In this document: in pieces, positions 1 through 8,234 of the stretch | Layout: every line of letters begins with the position of its first letter | Numbering within the stretch: position 1 is the first letter of the stretch | Assembly (NCBI RefSeq): GCF_030730905.1 | Contig: NZ_JAVAMP010000001.1 | Coordinates: forward strand, 372,001 to 436,000 | Origin: Chengkuizengella axinellae | GTDB taxonomy: Bacteria; Bacillota; Bacilli; Paenibacillales; KCTC-33759 | Direction of reading: 5' to 3' | DNA: 64,000 nt | Notes under the pieces: model-generated | Database searches by the model: none | What the model was told of the DNA's origin: nothing | What the model saw: only the letters and a program-made list of their open reading frames with translations | Program-made: the position numbers and the translations under genes

Positions 1-2
1 GA

Positions 3-191
3 TGGAGTTTTATTTTTATGCAGGGTCCTTCAGATAAAATTATGATGATAATTTTATGCTTCATTGTTTTTCCCTTAGCATATGTTAGTATAACTATTAA
101 TCTAAATAATGAAAGATTGGTTAATCAAATTAACTTTGCTGCAATTTTAGGGATTCTTATATTTAGTGTATTAAATAATAATAAGAATTAG
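3..191 (+). CDS. C-terminal end of a small membrane protein (partial)
   Basis: An open frame enters from the left edge and runs 62 codons to TAG at 189-191. The visible product is mostly hydrophobic: one span around residues 11-28 and a second around residues 41-56, joined by a short polar stretch, ending in Asn/Lys. This looks like the last two helices of an integral membrane protein. No family is recognisable from so short a piece, and the start lies outside the window. Confidence 0.5.
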   Translation, partial: WSFIFMQGPSDKIMMIILCFIVFPLAYVSITINLNNERLVNQINFAAILGILIFSVLNNNKN

Positions 192-246
192 TAGATAATA
201 TTGCTTCTGGACCATAACCTATAAGCGAGTCTATGGAGAGAAGATT

Positions 247-342
247 ATGTTCGATATCAAGAAATTTTCATCATCATTAGGAATGGCCACATTTCAACAT
301 AAAATATTGAGAAATAGAGGACATGAAGGGTCTTATTTTTGA
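247..342 (+). CDS. Possible 31-residue peptide, unknown
   Basis: ATG at 247 is preceded by GGAGAG at 235-240 with 6-base spacing, and the frame runs 31 codons to TGA. The product is basic and Ser/His-containing with no signal peptide or known motif. It lies alone between the partial membrane gene and a large inverted repeat. A chance ORF behind a chance ribosome site is quite possible. Confidence 0.2.
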   Translation: MFDIKKFSSSLGMATFQHKILRNRGHEGSYF

Positions 343-361
343 ATTTTATAACATTTAAGAT

Positions 362-502
362 AAAATAGAGGAAATTAATAGCCTTATTTCAGAATTTTTT
401 TAGTAAATGTAAAAAAATGATGCGAATAAGGCCAAAAATTCCCTCTATTTTTGTTTTATTTGATTAAATTAATGAAATAAGGGAAAGAATTTCCCTTATT
501 GT
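362..502. repeat. Long imperfect inverted repeat followed by terminator-like hairpin
   Basis: Left arm 362-390 and right arm 422-451 pair imperfectly: AAAATAGAGG with CCTCTATTTT, and GCCTTATT with AATAAGGC. A second perfect 11-bp hairpin, AATAAGGGAAA at 476-486 with TTTCCCTTATT at 490-500, follows. The right-hand 65 bases closely resemble 38928-38993, and the core recurs at 50589-50613, so this is a dispersed repeat, perhaps a small palindromic element doubling as a terminator. The rest of the 192-704 gap holds nothing else I can support. Confidence 0.55.
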
Positions 503-716
503 TTGTTTGCAAGGCATGCTCCCGAACCAATGGCTTTAAAGAAAAACTATTACCTAAATAGTGGGAAGATAATCTATAAACAGGGGCGTTTTTGGTAACA
601 AAGAGGTTCTAAAGGAAACTAATGGTGGTTATTGGAGCGGCTAAGCCTTATTCATAATCAAGCAAGTGATTTTCTAGTGAAGACTAATAATAACAGGATT
701 CCTAATGGAGGTTAAT

Positions 717-1388
717 ATGAACGCAAAAAAGTTGGCTGGAGAAAAAGCAGTTGAACAAGTAAAAGAAGGGATGGTTGTTGGTCTAGGGACTGGTTCTACA
801 GCGTATTGGGCAGTTCAAAAGCTTGGAGAATTAGTAAAAGACGGTTTGCACATAAAGGCAATCCCTACTTCAAAAAGTACTGAAAAACTGGCAATAGAAT
901 TAAATATCCCACTTGTTTCATTTTCAGAAATAAATGAAATTGATCTTACGATAGATGGAGCAGACGAAATAAATCCAACATTGGATTTAATTAAAGGTGG
1001 TGGAGGGGCACTACTAAGGGAAAAAATAGTCGCACATTCCTCAAAGAAATTTGTTGTTATAGCTGATGAATCCAAACTAGTGAATCATTTAGGTTCATTC
1101 CCTTTACCTGTAGAAGTGACTCCATTTGGGTTAGATGTTACAAAAAGAGAAATACAAAATTTAAGATGCAACACAATATTAAGACAATCTGATGCCAGTA
1201 ATATCTTTATCACGGACAATGGTAACTATATTTTGGATTGTTATTTTGAATCAATTATAGATCCATCCATCATACATACTCAATTAAATATGATACCAGG
1301 AGTTGTAGAGAATGGTTTGTTTGTAAATATGGCTGAACAGGTAATCATTGGATACAATGATGGACGATTAAAGGTACTTGAAAAATAA
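717..1388 (+). CDS. rpiA: Ribose-5-phosphate isomerase A
   Basis: Interconverts ribose-5-phosphate and ribulose-5-phosphate in the cytosolic non-oxidative pentose phosphate pathway. The 223-residue length fits the family. Diagnostic motifs are the phosphate loop GLGTGST (about residues 22-28), TIDGADE (about 79-85) carrying catalytic Asp, and KGGGGALLREK with the catalytic Lys and Glu. A possible ATG at 705 lies upstream, but ATG 717 has GGAGG at 707-711 with ideal spacing and is preferred. It stands alone, without pentose-pathway neighbours. Confidence 0.95.
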   Translation: MNAKKLAGEKAVEQVKEGMVVGLGTGSTAYWAVQKLGELVKDGLHIKAIPTSKSTEKLAIELNIPLVSFSEINEIDLTIDGADEINPTLDLIKGGGGALLREKIVAHSSKKFVVIADESKLVNHLGSFPLPVEVTPFGLDVTKREIQNLRCNTILRQSDASNIFITDNGNYILDCYFESIIDPSIIHTQLNMIPGVVENGLFVNMAEQVIIGYNDGRLKVLEK

Positions 1389-1550
1389 TAAATAATATAC
1401 TGCTTAAAAATTGATAAAAATGCATCGACAAGATTCCCAAAAAAGCAAAATGAAAGCTCCTAAAGTTCAATCCGTTTTCAGCAAAAAGTAAAACTTTTTA
1501 AAAAACCAGTGGTATAAATAAACATAAAATATTACCAAAGTGACTTTTAA

Positions 1551-1585
1551 AACTACTTTTCCATTATAGCTTTAAGAAAGTAGTT
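1551..1585. other. 9-bp inverted repeat before the 1615 gene
   Basis: AACTACTTT at 1551-1559 is repeated inverted as AAAGTAGTT at 1577-1585 with a 17-base loop, ending about 20 bases before the ribosome site of the next gene. It has no U-tract, so a 5'-leader hairpin or operator is as likely as a terminator. Confidence 0.3.
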
Positions 1586-1614
1586 CAGCTTTAATGTTAC
1601 TAAGAGAGGGAACT

Positions 1615-2295
1615 ATGACGAAAAATAAAAACCTAAAATATATATTTTTAATTTTATTAAGCATTTTATTAATGGGAAATACAAATAATCATCCAACTCC
1701 GTTCCATGAAAGAATATTTCCACCTATACATACAAGCGATTCCTCTACTTTTTACTATTCGGGGATAATGTTATTGGTTTTAATGTATTATGGTTATAAA
1801 GGACTTTTGTCCGTAAAAAAAGATAGGACTAATATTGGATTGAAAGCAATCATTTTTACAATTTTAACACCACTTTTAATGAGTAATTTGTGGGAAGATG
1901 GAATTAAATTATATAAAAGCTACTTTGATAATTTAAATGCTGTTTACAGTTATCATGAGGAAAAAAGTATTTCATATAGAACTGAAGGTAGTGAGGCAAT
2001 CATTAATGGGAAGATTCATTTAGAAAATTTAAGTGATATTCAACAAGAATTTTTCATTAAAATTACATTCTCTTCATATTGGGGTGATAATGTCGAAGAG
2101 AAGGAACTTTTTGCATTAGAGGAAGATCTAAATAGTAGAAAGTCATTCATTCTATACGCTAATGAGAATAAGATGATAGAATTTGTTTTAGATGGAACTT
2201 CAATAAATCCAAATTCTCAAGGATCTGGTTTTACTAATGTATTTGACTATGTATTAATTCAAGGTAGTGAAGAAGTTAGTTTTACAAGTGATTAA
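1615..2295 (+). CDS. Membrane protein of unknown function
   Basis: The 226-residue product has an N-terminal hydrophobic stretch (about residues 7-22), a second (about 45-58) and a third (about 80-95), then a roughly 120-residue polar C-terminal domain rich in beta-prone sequence, resembling an extracytoplasmic sandwich. ATG 1615 follows GAGAGGG and is preferred over ATG 1594, which lacks a site. The next gene, 39 bases downstream, is also a membrane-anchored protein with a polar middle, so the two may act together. No family recognised. Confidence 0.7.
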   Translation: MTKNKNLKYIFLILLSILLMGNTNNHPTPFHERIFPPIHTSDSSTFYYSGIMLLVLMYYGYKGLLSVKKDRTNIGLKAIIFTILTPLLMSNLWEDGIKLYKSYFDNLNAVYSYHEEKSISYRTEGSEAIINGKIHLENLSDIQQEFFIKITFSSYWGDNVEEKELFALEEDLNSRKSFILYANENKMIEFVLDGTSINPNSQGSGFTNVFDYVLIQGSEEVSFTSD

Positions 2296-2333
2296 AAGAA
2301 TATTAGTATCATTTTAAAGAAAAGGAGATCACC

Positions 2334-2870
2334 ATGAAAACCAAGAAAATACCTTGGTACACTGGAATCATTGTAGCTGTCATCGTGTTCATTGTTGGCT
2401 GTGTATATACGATATTAAATTTGCTATCGCCATTTTTAGATAGTTATCCTTATGTTTTAGTTCCAGGTGAAAAAGATATAGAATTATTAGAAGCAGGTGA
2501 ATACACTGTTTTTTATGAATATGACTCCAATCAACAAAAGTATAATCACGTAATAGACAAAATTCAGATATCAATAGTAGATGTTGAAACACAGAGTGAT
2601 TTATTATTAACTCGTTATCAAAATGCATTTTATAGTTTAAACAATTTCGAAGGTGAATCGATGTATAAATTTACTATCAATGAAAGTGGTGAATTTCGAG
2701 TAGTCACCGACACAGAAATATTACCACATGATGAGATTAAATTAACATTTGTTCAAGATTTTTTAGGGGAATTTACAACTATTTTTATATCTTTCTCGTT
2801 AACATTATTCCTAACACTAGTATTTATTATTATATCCATTTATATGAAGTGGAAAGAAGGAAAAAAATAG
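2334..2870 (+). CDS. Two-helix membrane protein of unknown function
   Basis: 178 residues with one hydrophobic helix at each end (about 10-32 and 145-170) enclosing a roughly 110-residue soluble domain, probably outside the cell. The C-terminus is short and Lys-rich, consistent with cytoplasmic ends. AAGGAG lies just before the ATG. It follows the 1615 gene by 39 bases in the same direction, so a two-gene unit is likely. I recognise no domain. Confidence 0.7.
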   Translation: MKTKKIPWYTGIIVAVIVFIVGCVYTILNLLSPFLDSYPYVLVPGEKDIELLEAGEYTVFYEYDSNQQKYNHVIDKIQISIVDVETQSDLLLTRYQNAFYSLNNFEGESMYKFTINESGEFRVVTDTEILPHDEIKLTFVQDFLGEFTTIFISFSLTLFLTLVFIIISIYMKWKEGKK

Positions 2871-2968
2871 TATTTTTGATGTATAGCTATAGTCAAAGTA
2901 AAAATGTTAATCTATTATTAGCATAACATTGAACTGATAATGATTGATTTTATATAGGAGATGCAAAA

Positions 2969-3403
2969 GTGAAAACGATACTTCGAGGAATCATAGCCAT
3001 AATGATGCTGTTTTATTTATTTGTGTTAATTTACTGGATGTTTATAGGCTTTGGAAGAACAGGGGTTAGTGGGGGTTTTAGCTACAACTTAACCCCGTTT
3101 AGCACTATCAAGCAATATTTTTATTATTACGACCATTTTAATCGTGAAATTTGGATTATTAATATATTAGGAAACATTGGTGTATTTATACCATTTGGTA
3201 TATTTGTCCCGTTCGTATTGAAGTATAATCTGATTAGATTTATGTATAATTTCATAATAAGCATTACATGTTTAGAACTTCTCCAGCTAGTGTTGAAAAG
3301 AGGCAGCTTTGATATTGATGATATTATATTAAATTCTTTTGGAGCATTGATAGGGTTTATAATATATAAAGTTTTAAGTGTATTTGCATTTAAGAATATT
3401 TAG
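2969..3403 (+). CDS. VanZ-like family membrane protein
   Basis: 144 residues with four predicted membrane helices. The pattern is that of VanZ-like proteins: a first helix, then an Asn-Leu-x-Pro-Phe segment (NLTPFSTI, about residues 40-47), NILGNIGVFIPFGIFVP in the second and third helices, and a C-terminal DIDDIILNSFGALIGF. VanZ confers low-level teicoplanin resistance in vancomycin operons, but most chromosomal homologues have unknown roles. GTG 2969 is preceded by AGGAG at 2956-2960. Confidence 0.85.
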   Translation: MKTILRGIIAIMMLFYLFVLIYWMFIGFGRTGVSGGFSYNLTPFSTIKQYFYYYDHFNREIWIINILGNIGVFIPFGIFVPFVLKYNLIRFMYNFIISITCLELLQLVLKRGSFDIDDIILNSFGALIGFIIYKVLSVFAFKNI

Positions 3404-3426
3404 AAAGATTGAAGTAAGGAGTCAAT

Positions 3427-3864
3427 ATGATCAAGCCAATATTTTATGGTACTGTGCATATATTGTTTTATAGAAATGATAACGAGGTTTTATTACTCAA
3501 AAGAAAGAATACGGGGTTTGAAGATGGTAAATGGGGTATTGTGGCAGGAAAAATAGAAGGTGGAGAGGAAGTAGTGTCAGCTGCAATTAGAGAAGCCAAA
3601 GAGGAAGCAGGAGTAATCATAGATTCAACAGAAGTTAAAGTGGTTGGTGTAATGCATAGGAATAATATAAAGAACGAATGGATCGATTTTTATGTTAAAG
3701 TTGATTCATGGCAAGGTGAGATCGTAAATGTTGAAGTAGATAAATGTGAAGAACTCAAATGGTTTGAAGTTGACAAGCTTCCAACTGATATGGTTTCTTT
3801 CATTAGAAAAGCGATTGAAAAAAACCATAAACAAATGTGGTTCGAGAGTTTTGGCTGGGAATAG
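3427..3864 (+). CDS. Nudix hydrolase
   Basis: Hydrolyses a nucleoside diphosphate linked to another moiety, using metal held by the Nudix box. The box is complete at about residues 41-63 (GKIEGGEE, then REAKEEAGV), in a normal 145-residue single domain. Substrate cannot be deduced; the short form resembles MutT/NUDT1-like pyrophosphatases. It starts 24 bases after the VanZ-like gene behind AAGGAG, and the phosphatase at 3906 follows, so the three may share a transcript. Confidence 0.9.
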   Translation: MIKPIFYGTVHILFYRNDNEVLLLKRKNTGFEDGKWGIVAGKIEGGEEVVSAAIREAKEEAGVIIDSTEVKVVGVMHRNNIKNEWIDFYVKVDSWQGEIVNVEVDKCEELKWFEVDKLPTDMVSFIRKAIEKNHKQMWFESFGWE

Positions 3865-3905
3865 AACTAAATGATTTCATTTTTTAATAGATAGAGGGAT
3901 GTTCA

Positions 3906-4460
3906 TTGACTACTTTTTACTTATTAAGACATGGTGAACCTGATTGGGATTTCAAAGAAGAACGTCAGCTTAATGCTGCAATGAGAGATTTTGTTCCTCT
4001 AACTGCTAACGGTGTGAAACAAGCAGAACAAGTCATGGAAGTACATCCATATTTATCTGAATGTGAAATTATCATCTCATCCCCATATACCAGATCCCTT
4101 CAAACAGCATCGTTAATAAATAGATTTCTAGGGAAACCATTACAAGTAGAATTTGATTTACATGAGTGGATACCTGATCGTTGGCAAGCACAAAATGTAC
4201 AAGAAATAAAAGAATTATGGAATGATTATAAGAAACATGATGGTTGCTATCCAATAGGAGAAACAAGGCTTTGGGAAACTAAAGAAAATATACATAATAG
4301 AACCAGAGGTGTCTTGAAAAAATATACGAATTACTCAAAAGTAATAGTAGTTTGTCATGCAGTGGTCATTTCAGCTTTATTAAATATATCTAAAGACATC
4401 AACTTATGTGGAGTACATGAATTTCATTTAACAATCAATAAAAATGAGTTAGGGAAGTGA
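3906..4460 (+). CDS. Histidine phosphatase superfamily protein
   Basis: A 184-residue cytosolic phosphatase of the phosphoglycerate-mutase fold. The phospho-accepting signature LLRHGE is at residues 6-11, a second Arg in SSPYTRSLQTA near residue 64, and the acid/base His in VVCHAVV near residue 152. Such proteins dephosphorylate varied small molecules; the substrate is unknown. It begins with TTG 3906 after a GAGGG site and is followed after 6 bases by the HEAT-repeat gene, so the two are probably co-expressed. Confidence 0.88.
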   Translation: MTTFYLLRHGEPDWDFKEERQLNAAMRDFVPLTANGVKQAEQVMEVHPYLSECEIIISSPYTRSLQTASLINRFLGKPLQVEFDLHEWIPDRWQAQNVQEIKELWNDYKKHDGCYPIGETRLWETKENIHNRTRGVLKKYTNYSKVIVVCHAVVISALLNISKDINLCGVHEFHLTINKNELGK

Positions 4461-4466
4461 TTATAA

Positions 4467-5309
4467 ATGGAGCTTGAAAAGCTTGAACAATCTATTCTTA
4501 GTAATAATGTCGAATCTCTTCTAAATAATCTTAAATCACAAGCTACTAACCATGCCGAAACTCCAAAACAAGCTGTGAAAAACAAGACTCTGAAAATGAT
4601 TAAAAGATTGTTAGTAACTAAAAAATCCATATATGACTTTGGTATACAATTAACCAATTCAAATGATATTATAGGAGAAGAAATGGGTTCGATATTAATA
4701 GCTGAGCATTTTGAATTGAATCCAGAGGAAGTAAATGATACTTTGCTCAGATTAGCTGATAGTGATCATTGGGAGGTTAGAGAGTGGGTGGCTAGTGCTT
4801 GTTCCATTATATTAGTCCATCACTTTCAGGAGTACTATCCACGGTTCTATCTTTGGACAAAAGATGAATCACCCAATGTTAGAAGAGCTGTAGCTGTTGC
4901 AGTTAAATATGTAAGTAGATCGAAGAATCAAGAGATTGCTGATTCGTTAATTGATCTGGTAGAGCCCCTCTTAAGTGACCAAGATTCTTATGTAAAAAAG
5001 AACCTTGGTGCCTTTGCGATTGGGGATGGTTTATTAAAATACTATCCGCATCAAGTAATGGATAGAATTCGCAATTGGATTAGTATAGATGATGAAAATG
5101 TGAGATGGAATATTGCAAAAATATTTTCTTCAGCAGAAGGAATGAAATATATTGAAGATTCGATTGAACAATTTAATATTTTAATGAATGATTCAAGACC
5201 AACTGTAAAAAAAGCAGTGAATAGCACAGTTAATAAGTTAAAGAAAAGAGATCCAGAGTTATACAATAAGTGTTTGGTTGCTGGGTTAACTGAAATAAAC
5301 CAGAGTTGA
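4467..5309 (+). CDS. HEAT-repeat protein, DNA alkylation repair (AlkD-like) superfamily candidate
   Basis: 280 residues, almost all alpha-helical, with repeated helix pairs carrying the HEAT signature (for example DSDHWEVREWVASAC and DESPNVRRAVAVAVKY, around residues 95-155, then LSDQDSYVKKNLGAFAIG). This arrangement matches AlkC/AlkD-type DNA glycosylases, which excise alkylated bases by wrapping DNA in the concave helical face. Catalytic Asp/Trp assignments cannot be made by eye, so a non-enzymatic HEAT adaptor remains possible. Start ATG 4467 sits 6 bases after the previous stop. Confidence 0.7.
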   Translation: MELEKLEQSILSNNVESLLNNLKSQATNHAETPKQAVKNKTLKMIKRLLVTKKSIYDFGIQLTNSNDIIGEEMGSILIAEHFELNPEEVNDTLLRLADSDHWEVREWVASACSIILVHHFQEYYPRFYLWTKDESPNVRRAVAVAVKYVSRSKNQEIADSLIDLVEPLLSDQDSYVKKNLGAFAIGDGLLKYYPHQVMDRIRNWISIDDENVRWNIAKIFSSAEGMKYIEDSIEQFNILMNDSRPTVKKAVNSTVNKLKKRDPELYNKCLVAGLTEINQS

Positions 5310-5324
5310 TGAAATAGAACTTAT

Positions 5325-5430
5325 AAGGAGGTGAGGGTGTGAAAAAAATAAAAAATCATTTTCTTTTTGTCCTTCACACTGTAAGATTAAGAATCTCTCC
5401 TATAACTTAGATTAAATTTATAGGAGGATC
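5325..5430 (+). promoter_or_regulatory. Putative translational attenuator controlling the 5434 kinase
   Basis: A strong ribosome site (AAGGAGGTGA, 5325-5334) starts a short leader ORF. GTGTGAA at 5337-5343 pairs with TTCACAC at 5373-5379. CTCCTATAA at 5397-5405 pairs perfectly over 9 bp with TTATAGGAG at 5418-5426, masking the AGGAGG (5422-5427) of the kinase gene. The same CTCCT could instead pair with the leader's own AGGAG. This layout matches drug-inducible erm and cat leaders. A ribosome stalled near leader codons 16-18 would cover the 5' strand of the masking stem and free the kinase start. Function is inferred. Confidence 0.6.
5339..5410 (+). CDS. Leader peptide with an RLR stalling-type motif
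   Basis: GTG 5339 behind a 10-base ribosome site opens a 23-codon frame ending TAG 5408-5410, 23 bases before the kinase start. Residues 15-18 are Val-Arg-Leu-Arg; Arg-x-Arg is the motif at which macrolide-bound ribosomes arrest in ErmD-class leader peptides. Codons 16-18 lie at 5384-5392, immediately before the masking stem at 5397-5405. The position of the motif next to the stem is what makes this more than a random ORF. Confidence 0.55.
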   Translation: MKKIKNHFLFVLHTVRLRISPIT

Positions 5431-5433
5431 ACA

Positions 5434-6420
5434 ATGGAAAAAAGAATCGTTTCACTGTTCAATGATCATATTCTAATGGAAGCAGCCGAAAAATTTGCTA
5501 TTCCATATCATACAATAAAATTAATAGGAAAACATCAAAGTTTTGTTTTTGAATACTCGTTAAAAGGCAAGCCATACATTTTACGTATTACACATGAATC
5601 ACATCGGTCAGTTGATATGATCATGGCTGAATTAGATTGGATTATATATTTGTCTGAAAATGGGGTATCAGTGTCCAAACCAATACCTTCCGTACACAAT
5701 CAATTCGTTGAAGTTTTAGCGTGTTCTAATGCAACCTTTATTGCAACTTCTTTTGAAAAATCGCCGGGACATCGACCAGGTCCTAGTGATTGGAATCCAG
5801 AAGCCTTGAAAGCTCAGGGTGAAATAACGGGGTATATGCACAAACTTGCAAAAGGATTTAGACCCAAAAATAAACGTTATGAATGGGATGATAATGACTT
5901 TATATCTAATGCAGATTTGTATATTCCAAAATCACAAGAAAAAGTGTTATTTAACTATAAAGAGTTAATAGAAGATTTGCATGAACTACCAAAAGGCAGT
6001 GATGTTTACGGGATCATTCATGGAGATATTTTAGGAAGTAATTTTTTTATAGAAAATGGGAAAATCACTTTATTTGATTTTGATGAAAGTTCATATAGCT
6101 GGTTTATGAATGACATTGCTATACAAATCTTTTATTGTTCAATTAATATGAACGGACATGTCGATGAAGAAAGTAGTCATTACTTCACAAAGCATTTTTT
6201 TGAGGGATATTTTAAACAAAACCATTTAGACGAGAATTGGTTTGAACAAATCCCGTTTTTTTTAAAATTGAGAGAATTTATTCTTTATACTGCAATATAT
6301 AAAAGTCATGATTTAAGTAAATTAGATGATTGGACACAAGGTTTTATGAATGAAAGGCAAGTTAGACTTGAAAACAAAGCTCCATTTATTTCGATTGATT
6401 TCACAAAATATGCTATTTAA
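5434..6420 (+). CDS. APH-fold phosphotransferase (aminoglycoside/macrolide/choline kinase superfamily)
   Basis: 328-residue cytosolic ATP-dependent kinase. The Brenner catalytic motif is present as H196-G-D198 with N203, and the metal-binding D215-F-D217 follows. The N-terminal lobe has a beta-rich nucleotide region with the likely Lys in YILRIT. Substrate is unknown: this family includes drug kinases, homoserine kinase-like and stress kinases. The apparent attenuator upstream argues for resistance to a ribosome-targeting drug, but similarity to known Mph or APH(3') enzymes is not obvious by eye. A strong terminator follows at 6432. Confidence 0.85.
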   Translation: MEKRIVSLFNDHILMEAAEKFAIPYHTIKLIGKHQSFVFEYSLKGKPYILRITHESHRSVDMIMAELDWIIYLSENGVSVSKPIPSVHNQFVEVLACSNATFIATSFEKSPGHRPGPSDWNPEALKAQGEITGYMHKLAKGFRPKNKRYEWDDNDFISNADLYIPKSQEKVLFNYKELIEDLHELPKGSDVYGIIHGDILGSNFFIENGKITLFDFDESSYSWFMNDIAIQIFYCSINMNGHVDEESSHYFTKHFFEGYFKQNHLDENWFEQIPFFLKLREFILYTAIYKSHDLSKLDDWTQGFMNERQVRLENKAPFISIDFTKYAI

Positions 6421-6431
6421 TGGTTATATGT

Positions 6432-6469
6432 AAGGAAAACTCGCCTAATTTGCGAGTTTTCCTTTTTTT
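6432..6469 (+). terminator. Rho-independent terminator after the kinase gene
   Basis: A 13-bp perfect stem (AAGGAAAACTCGC / GCGAGTTTTCCTT) with a 7-base loop is followed by a run of T to 6469, 12 bases after the kinase stop. Confidence 0.93.
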
Positions 6470-6563
6470 ACTACTCAATCTGGTTTCAATCTGTTATAAT
6501 CCTTCTAATTAGTTAACAATAGTATATTATTATTAAATTGCAGAGTGAAAGGGTGTTCGTTTC

Positions 6564-7376
6564 ATGTTGGTATGGTTCAGTGCATTAAATCCAACAGTAC
6601 AAGCTTTAATTGGAGGGCTCTTTACATGGGGGCTAACAGCATTGGGGGCTGCAACTGTATTTTTCTTTAAAAAAATAGATAAACACGTATTAAATATGAT
6701 GTTGGGATTTGCAGCAGGAGTGATGATCGCAGCTTCATTCTGGTCATTATTAGCACCTTCGATTGAGTTTAGCGAACAAAATGGTCAGATTCCTTGGCTT
6801 GCTCCAGCGGTTGGTTTTTTACTTGGCGGTTTATTCATACGTTTATTGGACTTTGTTGTCCCACATCTTCATTTAAATGAAAAACATGAAAAAGCAGAAG
6901 GTCCTGAAACCCAATTTCAAAAATCAACGTTGTTGTTCTTAGCAATTACTTTACATAACATTCCTGAGGGATTAGCTATTGGGGTTGCATTTGGAGCAGC
7001 TTCTTTGGGGTTAGGAGAAGCATCATTAATAGGTGCTGTAGGTCTTGCTATTGGAATTGGGATTCAGAACATGCCAGAAGGAGCAGCGTTATCTGTTCCT
7101 TTACGTGGAGAAGGGATGTCAAGGTCGAGAGCTTTTCATTATGGACAGCTGTCAGCGATTGTTGAACCCCTTGCAGCAGTGATTGGAGCAGGTGCTGTTT
7201 TAATGATTCAACCTATTCTTCCATATGCACTTGCATTTGCGGCTGGGGCAATGATTTTTGTAGTCGTAGAGGAGCTAATTCCTACTTCACAGTCATCAGG
7301 AAGTACGGATCTTGCAACTTTAGGACTTATGATCGGATTTGTTGTGATGATGATTTTAGATGTAGCTCTGGGATAA
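6564..7376 (+). CDS. ZIP family divalent metal transporter
   Basis: 270-residue inner membrane protein with about eight hydrophobic segments that imports zinc or a similar divalent cation. The two ZIP metal-binding helices are clear: HNIPEGLAIG (about residues 133-142) and QNMPEGAALSVP (about 167-178), plus a cytoplasmic loop with HLHLNEKHEK (about 97-106) between helices III and IV. Its length and motifs match the prokaryotic ZupT/GufA group. It is a single gene with its own upstream terminator; no zinc-responsive operator was identified. Confidence 0.92.
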   Translation: MLVWFSALNPTVQALIGGLFTWGLTALGAATVFFFKKIDKHVLNMMLGFAAGVMIAASFWSLLAPSIEFSEQNGQIPWLAPAVGFLLGGLFIRLLDFVVPHLHLNEKHEKAEGPETQFQKSTLLFLAITLHNIPEGLAIGVAFGAASLGLGEASLIGAVGLAIGIGIQNMPEGAALSVPLRGEGMSRSRAFHYGQLSAIVEPLAAVIGAGAVLMIQPILPYALAFAAGAMIFVVVEELIPTSQSSGSTDLATLGLMIGFVVMMILDVALG

Positions 7377-7414
7377 TGAAAGAAGTATATAAATAGGTGA
7401 GGGGAGAATGCAAT

Positions 7415-8104
7415 TTGCATAAAGGGATTATTTTTGATCTTGATGATACGTTGTTGGACAGAAGTAAAACATTTGAGAAATTTTTAGAATTATTTATAGG
7501 ACGATATTTTGAATCACTGCCTCAATCTGAGAAGAATAGTTTCATGCAAATGATAAAAAAGATCGATAATTATGGATACACAAAAAAAGAAGATACATTT
7601 AATCAATTGCGTGAAGTATTGCCTTGGGAGTATAAACCTGAGCTTCAAGAATTAATGGAATTCTTTTTCTCAAACTATGTACAATGTGCAGTTCTGATGG
7701 AGCATACTACTGAATTACTCGAAGTTTGTAAAGAAAATAATTATAAACTAGGTTTAGTGACTAATGGGAGAAATCAAATACAATACGGAAAAATAGACCT
7801 TCTTAGTATAAGAGATTATTTTGATGTCATTGTCGTATCAGAGGAGGCAGGAGTAAAAAAACCAAGTCAACAAATTTTCCAAATAGCGTTGCAACGGTTA
7901 GATTTATTGCCACATGAAGCTATTTTTGTTGGTGATCACCCTAAAAATGATGTATTTGGATCTTCACAGGCAGGGATGAAAGCAATTTGGGTTGATAAAA
8001 ATCAAAAATGGGATGAATCTTTGAAAGTGACACCAATGAAAACTGTAAAAAAGTTAAACGAACTAATTGAGTATATAAAGGATGAGTTGAACGCTGGATC
8101 ATAA
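7415..8104 (+). CDS. HAD-superfamily phosphatase (YjjG-like)
   Basis: A soluble 229-residue HAD hydrolase. Motif I is FDLDDT (residues 7-12, nucleophile Asp8), motif II LVTNG, motif III the Lys in KKPSQQIF, and motif IV FVGDHPKND. The helical cap between motifs I and II suggests a small phosphorylated substrate such as a nucleotide. The frame opens at GTG 7397, but TTG 7415 lies 7 bases after GGTGAGGGGAG and puts the family's usual few residues before motif I, so it is preferred. Confidence 0.87.
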   Translation: MHKGIIFDLDDTLLDRSKTFEKFLELFIGRYFESLPQSEKNSFMQMIKKIDNYGYTKKEDTFNQLREVLPWEYKPELQELMEFFFSNYVQCAVLMEHTTELLEVCKENNYKLGLVTNGRNQIQYGKIDLLSIRDYFDVIVVSEEAGVKKPSQQIFQIALQRLDLLPHEAIFVGDHPKNDVFGSSQAGMKAIWVDKNQKWDESLKVTPMKTVKKLNELIEYIKDELNAGS

Positions 8105-8234
8105 TCTATTAAATGAGATTGGACATTGTATTTATACTTTTAAAATAGAGCAAGAAGATGAGAAGGATTGGACAAATACACATAACAAGGAATTATAAAA
8201 AAGTCAGAAGTAGTGAAAGGTAAAGGTGGAGTAT

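Noticed and set aside
5434-6420. Firm naming of the kinase as a macrolide phosphotransferase
   Set aside because: Beyond the shared HGD...DFD motifs the protein does not resemble Mph enzymes by eye; only the upstream leader suggests such a role.
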